Positions 57,268-64,000 of a stretch of 64,000 bases of DNA are shown piece after piece. Positions within the stretch are counted from its first letter, which is position 1; every line of letters starts with the position of its first letter. Where the stretch lies: NCBI GenBank assembly GCA_963678675.1, contig OY783195.1:28941385-29005384 (forward strand), written 5' to 3'. This DNA is from Xiphydria camelus (taxonomy: Eukaryota > Arthropoda > Insecta > Hymenoptera > Xiphydriidae). The position numbers and the translations under genes are program-made. The notes under the pieces are model-generated. The model was not told the DNA's origin. It did no database searches and saw nothing but the letters and a program-made list of their open reading frames with translations.

Positions 57268-57548
57268 ATGATTTTACAATCTCAGCAAAACTAGGCTTTG
57301 CTGAGAACTTTTTGCTATCGTGACGAAAATATCATCCGTGACAGCGAAAGTTACGTCCAACGGTAGTAAAAATATTTGCCGAGAGGGTAAACATTTTTAC
57401 TGGAAAAACATTTCACTGTGATCGCAGTTACATCTGTTCTATTATCGGCTGTGTCTTTTGCTGCCGCGGATAATATTTGTGTCATGGCTGCACAAAATTC
57501 TCAGCGTGACCTAGTTTTGCTCTATGACTGTAAAATCATTTTTTTACG
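57268..57548. mobile_element. MITE family P, copy 2
   Basis: It runs from ATGATTTTACAATCTCAGC to GACTGTAAAATCATTTTTTT. It contains AAAACTAGGCTTTGCTGAGA and the inverse TCTCAGCGTGACCTAGTTTT. Confidence 0.75.
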
Positions 57549-57704
57549 TGCAGCGCATCTCGGGACGGTGCGGGACACCGAGTGCGAATCGCGCGCGAAA
57601 CCTCTTCCCCGTCCGCTTGGAGTTATTTTCCCCCGACGTTAGAACGACGTGGATCCGTGTATGGATGAGTGTTCCGGCGACGCGTTCGCCACGGCGAGAT
57701 TCCC

Positions 57705-58345
57705 ATATGGAGAAAAAAGATTAGTAATTTTTACAGTGAATCCCGGTGACAGGGCTCCTCGAGGTGAAACGTTGAATTTTTTAATAGACGCAGCGTACTT
57801 TTTTAAGTTCGTTGCAGTGCAAATCCGTAAACACCCGACACGTGTTAACGGGAGATTGGTAAATTTTACCATACACAAAGAAAAAGGACTAGTAAAAAAT
57901 CATGGGAAAACCCATGAATTTGTACAGTTATCCCAGTAACAGGGCTACTCGAAGTGAAACATAGAAGTTTTTAATAGACCACAGCGTACTTTTTGCAGTA
58001 TGTAGTAGCTTACACGGTAAAGTTTAACAATTTCCCGTTAACACGTGTCGGATGTTTACGAGTGTTTACTGTGACGAACTGTAAAAAAAGTACGCTGTGT
58101 CTATTAAAAAATTCAGTGTTTCACCTCGAACATCCCCATTGCTGGTATTCACTGTTAAAGTTACGAATCATTTTTCTTCGTGTATAAACTGATGTTTTTA
58201 TTATACTATTACGAACTGTAAGAAGTATGCTGTGATCTTTTAAAAACCTCAATCTCTTTCACTTCAAGGAATACTGTTACGAGGATAACTGTAAAAATTC
58301 ATAGGTTTTCCTGTAATTTTTTACTCATTCCTTTTTCTCTCATGG
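57705..58345. mobile_element. MITE family S inserted into another family S copy, inverted
   Basis: The outer element comprises 57705-57877 and 58186-58345, with the same left and right arm types as 43086-43412. The inner element, about 57878-58185, is the same family in opposite orientation. As a result four related arms lie in the order left, right-inverted, left-inverted, right. CGACACGTGTTAACGGGA occurs in the outer left arm (57837) and, inverted, in the inner element (about 58033). Confidence 0.65.
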
Positions 58346-58780
58346 CAGTGTATGAATATCCGCCCCGAAGTCGAACAGCTTTCGCGCACTGGGTGCTAAT
58401 ACGTTAAAGTAAACGAGAAATTCGTTCGTCGATTCGCGGGGTGCACCGTATACGAGTCCACACACCCCTCGATTCCTCCACACGGTGCGAATCTTCCCCG
58501 CGGTGTCATCGCACGTGACGCAGTCGCATTGTCCCCCCGCTGTAGGTACTTCCTCCTCTCCCCTCGCGACAAATTTCGGCACGGCACGCGCTCGCGGTTG
58601 GATCCCCCCGCGCTGAGAAAAGTCAATCGGCGAGGCGCGCCTTGCAACAGGATGCAATATTGTACATAGCTCGCACTTTTCCAATTCCCCCCGCCTCTCC
58701 CCAAGTGTACGTAGTAACGACCCCCGCAAAGAATTCCTCCGCCATCCCCCTTTCGCCGCACGCACTTTGTACTAACCCCT
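58346..58780. other. Spacer between repeats and AT-rich tail
   Basis: CpG-containing unique sequence. Small antisense open frames (58340-58765) have no recognisable product. Confidence 0.4.
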
Positions 58781-59165
58781 AATCACGATATTTATCACGT
58801 ATAACTCGATAGGCGAACTACCGACTCCGTCGCTGTATAGTACTTCCTTAGGCCGTATTCGCGTATTATTATTATTTTATTATATATTATATTATTATAT
58901 TATTCCCATCGTCATCATCGATAATAATGATATTATTATTCTAGTAATATAATAATGATTTTGTCGCGCGACCACGCATTAAGTTATGTACCCGTGAGAT
59001 GTTGCGTTATATTATTATATTATTATTATTGTATTATTTTATTATTTTATTATAGTAATATTATTTGTACGTAGCCGCAACGAGACGAGAAATTTATCAA
59101 TTGTGTATATATTATATACCGTCGTCGGTCGTCGTCGATGAAATTCAAATTATACCATTAAAACG
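58781..59165 (+). other. Possible distal hh 3' UTR end (AT-rich, TTA repeats)
   Basis: A dense TTA/ATT repeat field at 58862-59065 is followed by TGTATATA at 59104-59111, which fits the Pumilio site UGUANAUA, and by ATTAAA at 59157-59162, a common poly(A) hexamer variant. This looks like a 3' UTR terminus on the + strand, 290 bp before the TRPC start. Assignment to hh is inference. Confidence 0.3.
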
Positions 59166-59451
59166 GCAGAAGCACCGCTCTTTTTCTCGTACAGTCTACT
59201 CCCCGTGATTCGTCCTTGTTCATTGGAATCCGAGTTCGAGAAGCCAACGCGATCGCTTCCGATCTCGAGGTAATTTCTCGAGAAGCTCGAAACGAAGTAA
59301 GCGTTGGGAGGGACGACCGAAAGAGCGATTCTGTTCTGTCGATCACTCGCCAAAGTATCACTCGCTCGACACGTTTCCCCCGATTTTCGCGCCGCCCCGA
59401 AGACGAATCACACCACCGGGTCGAAGCACCCCGGATGGAAGATCGCTCCCC

Positions 59452-59496
59452 ATGACGGAACCGGGAATAACGGAGGCGGAGGGCGATTTCGAACGG
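59452..59496 (+). CDS. TRPC exon 1 (tentative start exon)
   Basis: ATG at 59452 opens 15 codons (MTEPGITEAEGDFER) ending at CGG|GTGAGA. A 64-base intron then leads in phase to exon 2. The ATG context is weak (C at -3). An alternative is that exon 2 is spliced to an upstream exon not recognised here. Confidence 0.45.
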
Positions 59497-62400
59497 GTGA
59501 GACTCTCGCGCGCGAGGTTATTTCAAGGCGGCGCGAACGCGGGTGCTCTTCCCCTTGCAGCGACCCAGCGCGGTGGCCCTGCCGGCGCTCCAGGAAACCG
59601 AGAAGCGCTTCTTCGAGCTCGTCCTCGGCGGAAACGTGTCGGAGGTGCGCTCCTTCCTCGAGCGTCATCCCGACTTCAACGTCAACGTCGACAATTTTCA
59701 GGTGAGTGTCGCGCGCGCGGACTTTGCTTCCGGTGGCGTACGAATAACGTGGCTCGCGGATCAACGGTTTCGACGAGGGTCGATCTTATGAAAAGGAGGT
59801 TGAGGGGGAGCGCGGCACAACTCACGATTACCCCGTGAGACGCGGGGGGAGGGGTCGCGCCGGGAAACCGCGTCACCTCCGTCTTCCGATCTGTCAAGCC
59901 CTCCTCGAGGACTCCGGCGAGAAGGGCGTACGAGGAAAGAGGTAGAGGAAGTGAGGTCGGGCGCGAGCGCTTCGCTCTCTCGCGGTGATTTACGCGGAGG
60001 CCTCGCCGGATCGGGTTCAAAGAGGAGCGCCGGCGGCGGGCGGGAAAGACACCCGTACCCGCGCTGCGGAGACACGACGGGAAGAGAGAGAGAGAGAGAG
60101 AGAGAGCGAGAGCGAGAGACGGGGAGAAGAAGGAGGAAGAAGAGAATCCGTTATCTGAGATCTCACCCCGTGGCGGAACACGTACCCCCCGTGGAATGTC
60201 TCCCTGGCGGCCGGTCGCCCTTCGTCCCCCCTTCTCTCTCTCTCTCTCTCTGTCTCTCCGCCTCAACCCCCTTTGACTTTGACTCAGCGCCGAAGAGAGA
60301 GAGAGGGACACGAAAGAGGGACGGATACATATACGAAGGAGGAGGAGGAGGAGGACTCTCGCCGTGTCCCGCTTCGTGTATCTCCGGCCATATTTCAGGG
60401 CGCGCTTTACAAGACAATGGTTTCAACCAACGGCGATAAAAATTATTCAAATGACCGCGTTGTAAATTCCGTCGGGAATCCGGGCCACCGCGCTCCGACC
60501 GTGTGGCTCTACTCCCGCTCGCTCTCCTCGACCACCCCGCACACATCGCTCCCGTTCGGGACGCGTGTGTTTACTCCCGATCCCCCCCCCCCGCGCGACG
60601 CTCCTCCGTGTACTCGAGATGCTCGAGGTTTCCGGGGAGGAGGATCGCGCGGAGGGTGGGTGGTTTGGAAGTGAGAGTGAAAATTCCTCGATCGCGACGC
60701 GCGGCCAGGGTCGGGGTGTCGACGTCCCGTCGATTTCTCGGGTCGTATAATACCGCGCGATGAAATTGGCGCCGGGTCTGGATACGCGTCCGCCGTTGCG
60801 GTCGTTTTTTATCTTCCCTTTCCCCGCGCGACGGAGAGGGAGAGCGATACGCCGCGCGTCAACGCGGACGCGCCCGAGATCGGCGATCGGCTCGCCCGCC
60901 GGATTCCAAAGATAGGAAGGGTCGAAACGAGGTAATTCCGTGGTTCCCCTCTCGTCCGCCTCGCGTAACGCAGCGACACCTCGACCTCCGACGCGGCGCG
61001 CGGGTCCCCGATCGCGCGACGGAGCTTTTAAGTGGCCTATAAACCACGACGGCGTCCCTCGCGGCTTTCTCGCGGCGAGACCGTCTCGCGGTCCGCGCCC
61101 GGCCAGCGTCGCGCGACGCCTTTGTCGCCGTCCCGCCAAAGCGTTCGAATGGGACCGCTCTCCGGCCGCGCCGACAAATGGTTACACGCGTTTCGGGACC
61201 GGCCCATCGTGTATCCGTGTCGTGGTGGGCCCCGGTATTGACGGGCCCCGGCCGAGAGAGGTGCCCCGCTTCGTCGGCCGGGCGGAGAGAGAGAAAAAAA
61301 AGGAAAGCGAGATACGCGTCCATTGAGGCGCACCCACTCGACGAGTCTCGAGTAAAAAGGTATCCGCGCGCGTCTACCTGTTAGCGACGTCGCGTCCGGG
61401 GGGGAGCAATCTTCTCCGTGATATAATCGAGAGGGTCGCTTCGATCGGACCGTAAACTTCCTAATAATCGAAGGCGCGTCGACGGCGGGATTTTCGTGAG
61501 ATCTCATTGCGCGCGTTTGTCGCAGGGTGTCACCGCGCTGCACCTCGCGGTGAAGGAGAGAAACGCGCCGATGGTGGAGTTTCTGCTGGGGAAGGACGCC
61601 GAGGTGGGCGACACCGCGCTGCACGCGGTGAAGGAGAACGAGCCGAGGATCGTCGCGATGATCCTGGATCAGCTGGAGAGGACGACACCGGGGCTGCAGC
61701 ACGTGGGAGTGACGCACAGCTCGGAATTCCCGGACGACACGACACCGTTGATGGTGGCCGCGCAGTACGGCCACTACGAGCTGATCGCTATGCTGCTGGA
61801 GCGCGGTCACAGCATCGACAAGCCTCATCCTCCGCACTGCTACTGTGAGGAGGTCTGCAAGTATGACCGCGGTATCGCTCACGCGATCCAAAGATCCCGC
61901 GTGGAAATTGTCTCAGGGTTGTAATGAGGGACTGATTATTTGGCCTTGTTTGTAAGTGAGCCCTGATGGGGAAGTGTGACGTTTGGTGCGCGAAGCTCCT
62001 TTTAAGGGCAATTAATCGGGCCCCGATTGGAATGCGTTAATAAGGACTTAATTGTACGTAGGTCAGAGTCTAATAATAAGGCAGCCTTGAAATTCCTCGA
62101 TAGGGCCCTGTTAAGGTTTCATTAACAAAGCCTGCTTATTTCTTGACAAGGCATCCTTATCGAACCCTGAAGATGCCCGTGCAAGTTGGTCTTACTAGAA
62201 CTCAACTGTTTAAAAACAAGGAAATCTTAGAAATTCTCGACAGGGTCAAAGTAATAATAAGGAAGCCCTTATCAGGGAAGCTCTAGTTCAGCCTCACAGG
62301 AGCCTCTTCTCAACCAAGGCCGTCTCTAACTAATTTCTACGCGGGATGCACCGCGTCCCCGCGTTTCCCCTGTCTGTCGCGGTCGATTTCCGGCGCGATT

Positions 62401-64000
62401 TACAAGCGACGGGACCCGTGCACTTTCAGGCCCCTTCTAGCCACGGAGGACCTACTAACGATCGACAGAATGCGTCTCGCCAAGTATAAAGCCGTGGCCA
62501 ATCCCGCCTACATCTGCCAGACGTCCGAGGATCCGATCCTGGTAGCGTTCCAATTGGCCGTCGAGCTGAAGAAAGCCGCGTCCTGCGCGCGGGATTTCTA
62601 CCACGCCTATAAGTCCCTCTCCGATGTGAGTCCCTCTCCCCTCCACCAGCGAGTGATCGTTTGGAGAACGCCGCTTCAACGATCACTGACCGCGTTTTCT
62701 CTTCTCGTGGGGGGGCGCCCAGGAAGTCTCGCAGTTCGCCACCGAGCTCATGAACTGTGCGCGCACCGCGAAGGAGGTCGAGCTGGTGCTGAAGCAGTCC
62801 GCCGGCCTCGGCTTCTCCACCAAGTTCGCGTATCCGCGACTGTTGTTCGCCATGGAGTGCAAGCAGAAGACGTTCGTCGGTCATCCTAACGTGCAACAGG
62901 TGGAGCAGGTCGCGCGCGGGGGACGCGACAGGGCAGATTTAATGGTCCCGATCGGTGGTTCAGCTGATGGAGTCCAAGTGGATCGGCGACTGGTACGAGT
63001 GGAAGCTCATGTCGCTCATGGCGAAGATAAGGACGGTGCTGTCGCGGATCTTCCTGCTGCCCGTGATCGCGGTCTTCATGCTGGTGGCCCCGAAGTCCGC
63101 ACGGTCGAAGCACTGGCAGCTCCCGGTCAACAAGTTCCTCTCGTACATCGCCAGTTACATGGTCTTCCTGTTCTTCGTCTTCCTGGTGTCGAACATCGAC
63201 AAGACCAATCAGCTGCGGGGACCGCCTCAAAGCGGTAGGTGACGATTGAGCGAACGTCCTCGTCCCTGATCTCACTGAGAGGATGAAACCTTGCGACAGG
63301 ATTCGAAATCATCCTCGTCATCTACGTGATAGCGTACATCTGGACGGCGTTTCGCCTATGCACGATTCAGGGTCCCAGGCGTTACCTTCGAACGCCTTGG
63401 AATTGGTGAGCTAATGCGTTGGACGACTCATCGCCTATTCGAACGTTCCGGTCGACGTTCCGCAGGTACGAAGTGGTCATGCTGCACTTCTTCCTCGTGA
63501 CCTTCATCTTTTGGGCGGCGTCCATGGTCGACGTGCGATGGAACGGCCAGCACGACCTGGAGAGGAAGTACTGGCACAAGTACGATCCCACGCTGATAGC
63601 GGAGGGCCTCTACTGCGCAGCGACCATAATGGCGTTCCTGAAGCTCCTCTTCTTCTGTCAGTTGAGCTACGACTTGGGTCCGCTGCAGGTGTCGCTCGGT
63701 GAAATGATAAACGACGTGACCAAGTTCAGTATCATCTTCTCCATCGTGATACTCGGTTTCACGGCCGGTGAGTCGCTTCTAGATGCGCCTTCGAAGTGGC
63801 ATCGACTTTCATGTGACTCTCGCTCCCTTCAGGTCTATCCAAATTTTACCAGTACTACGACGGAATGGTGCAGATCGACGACGAGTCGAAGATCAAAACC
63901 CAGCAGGTCAGCTCCTTCGTCAGTTTCCCCTTGACGCTGAAGACTCTCTTCTGGGCGATCTTCTGCATGAGTGCTATCGAGAGCGCCGACGTGGTTATCG
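59452..64000 (+). CDS. TRPC-family cation channel, 5' part of gene (truncated by window end)
   Basis: Nine exons join in phase to 580 residues plus one base: 59452-59496, 59561-59701, 61526-61860, 62430-62625, 62723-62899, 62964-63234, 63300-63405, 63466-63767 and 63833-64000. The order of parts is that of a TRPC channel. Ankyrin-type repeats span about residues 55-165, a cysteine/histidine knuckle lies near 165-174 and a TRPC linker follows (MRLAKYKAVANPAYI, SEDPILVAFQLAVEL). After these come S1 to S5 and a pore start with TLKTLFWAIFCM. TRPC channels are tetrameric, calcium-permeable and plasma-membrane located, usually downstream of phospholipase C. Which insect TRPC it is remains open: it is clearly unlike fly TRP/TRPL/TRPgamma around S5-pore. 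The TRP box and C-terminus lie outside the window. Confidence 0.9.
59561..59701 (+). CDS. TRPC exon 2
   Basis: The acceptor is CCCCTTGCAG|CGACCC and the donor TTTTCAG|GTGAGT, with phase 0 at both ends. It encodes LQETEKRFFELVLGGNVSEV and RSFLERHPDFNVNVDNFQ, the N-terminal helix typical before the TRPC ankyrin repeats. Confidence 0.9.
59702..61525 (+). other. TRPC intron 2 (1.8 kb)
   Basis: It contains GA tracts (60083-60105, 60296-60304) and CpG-rich unique sequence. No repeat family from the hh intron and no exon was recognised. Long antisense frames (59682-60311, 60447-61139) are low-complexity. Confidence 0.7.
61526..61860 (+). CDS. TRPC exon 3 (ankyrin repeats, zinc knuckle)
   Basis: The acceptor is TTTGTCGCAG|GGTGTC and the donor CTGCAA|GTATGA, leaving two bases that complete Lys with exon 4. 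Ankyrin signatures are VTALHLAVKERNAPMVEFLL, GDTALHAVKENEPRIVAMIL and TTPLMVAAQYGHYELIAMLL. It ends in HPPHCYCEEVC. TRPC proteins carry a zinc-binding H-x3-C-x-C-x2-C here; this one reads H-x3-C-x-C-x3-C, one residue longer. Confidence 0.92.
61861..62429 (+). other. TRPC intron 3 with degenerate AAGG/CCTT repeats
   Basis: About 370 bases (61925-62300) repeat short blocks such as TAATAATAAGG(C/A)AGCC, and GAAATTC(C/T)TCGA followed by AGGG. This is a degenerate, partly tandem repeat unlike the hh-intron MITEs. Confidence 0.6.
62430..62625 (+). CDS. TRPC exon 4
   Basis: The acceptor is CACTTTCAG|GCCCC and the donor CCGAT|GTGAGT. It encodes PLLATEDLLTIDRMRLAKYK, AVANPAYICQTSEDPILVAF and QLAVELKKAASCARDFYHAY, the conserved linker after the knuckle in TRPC channels. 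Confidence 0.93.
62723..62899 (+). CDS. TRPC exon 5
   Basis: The acceptor is CGCCCAG|GAAGTC and the donor CAACAG|GTGGAG, phase 0 at both ends. It encodes EVSQFATELMNCARTAKEVE and ends AMECKQKTFVGHPNVQQ, equivalent to the KF(V/I)AHxNVQQ block of TRPC proteins. A donor nine bases later would add VEQ; the earlier one fits the family alignment better. Confidence 0.9.
62964..63234 (+). CDS. TRPC exon 6 (pre-S1 helix and S1)
   Basis: The acceptor is GGTTCAG|CTGATG and the donor AGCG|GTAGGT. It encodes LMESKWIGDWYEWKLMSLMA, then hydrophobic IFLLPVIAVFMLVAP (pre-S1) and FLSYIASYMVFLFFVFLV (S1). Confidence 0.93.
63300..63405 (+). CDS. TRPC exon 7 (S2)
   Basis: The acceptor is TTGCGACAG|GATTCG and the donor AATTG|GTGAGC. 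It encodes GFEIILVIYVIAYIWTAFRL followed by CTIQGPRRYLRTPWN. The split Trp codon is completed by exon 8. Confidence 0.92.
63466..63767 (+). CDS. TRPC exon 8 (S3, S4, S4-S5 linker, S5)
   Basis: The acceptor is TTCCGCAG|GTACG and the donor GGCCG|GTGAGT. It encodes YEVVMLHFFLVTFIFWAASM (S3), YDPTLIAEGLYCAATIMAFL (S4) and LGPLQVSLGEMINDVTKFSI (the conserved LGPLQ(V/I)SLG linker), then IFSIVILGFTAG (S5). Confidence 0.95.
63833..64000 (+). CDS. TRPC exon 9 (pore region, cut by window end)
   Basis: The acceptor is CTCCCTTCAG|GTCTAT. It encodes LSKFYQYYDGMVQIDDESKI, then QVSSFVSFPLTLKTLFWAIF and CMSAIESADVVI. The LFW motif marks the pore helix of TRPC channels. The exon is open at base 64000. Confidence 0.93.

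Noticed and set aside
59682..61139. Antisense open frames in TRPC intron 2
   Set aside because: Low-complexity Ser/Arg-rich products generated by GA/CT tracts.

Overview
The window is insect nuclear DNA, most likely from a hymenopteran (an ant is a reasonable guess, not proven). The evidence is a CpG-rich background, GT-AG introns, an arthropod hedgehog gene, a TRPC ion-channel gene with very short introns, many (GA)n/(CT)n microsatellites, and dozens of short palindromic AT-rich transposon relics. One 200-base assembly gap sits inside a CT microsatellite (32998-33197).

Two protein-coding genes can be supported, both on the + strand. The first is hedgehog (hh), in three coding exons: 6203-6544, 51682-51943 and 55982-56697. 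They join in phase into a 439-residue precursor with a signal/anchor segment, a palmitoylation cysteine, the Hedge signalling domain and the self-splicing-like Hint domain. Intron 1 is about 45.1 kb and intron 2 about 4.0 kb. The second gene starts about 2.75 kb after the hh stop. It is a TRPC-family cation channel whose first nine coding exons (59452-64000) encode ankyrin repeats, the TRPC zinc-knuckle region, S1-S5 and the start of the pore. It runs off the window at base 64000.

Layout: 1-6202 is the hh upstream region, CpG-rich, with one large hairpin element. Bases 6545-51681 are hh intron 1, a mosaic of CpG-rich unique DNA and AT-rich palindromic MITE-like elements of at least 15 families. 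Many of these are nested inside each other, and many families share a terminal motif close to CAC(T/G/C)GAGAAAA. Bases 51944-55981 are intron 2 with more of the same elements. Bases 56698-59451 hold the hh 3' region and the intergenic spacer, and 59452-64000 holds the TRPC gene. I found no convincing nested gene, RNA gene, CRISPR array or autonomous transposase. Long open frames in the GC-rich parts look like chance.

Hedgehog is a secreted morphogen and TRPC a plasma-membrane cation channel, and nothing in the sequence links their functions. The most unusual signals are the terminal motif shared by many unrelated palindromic families, repeated nesting (including one element inserted inverted into itself), short copy-specific insertions that create TAGGTA/TACCTA, and clusters of TAAT or GAGA/Pho-type motifs that could be hh control elements.
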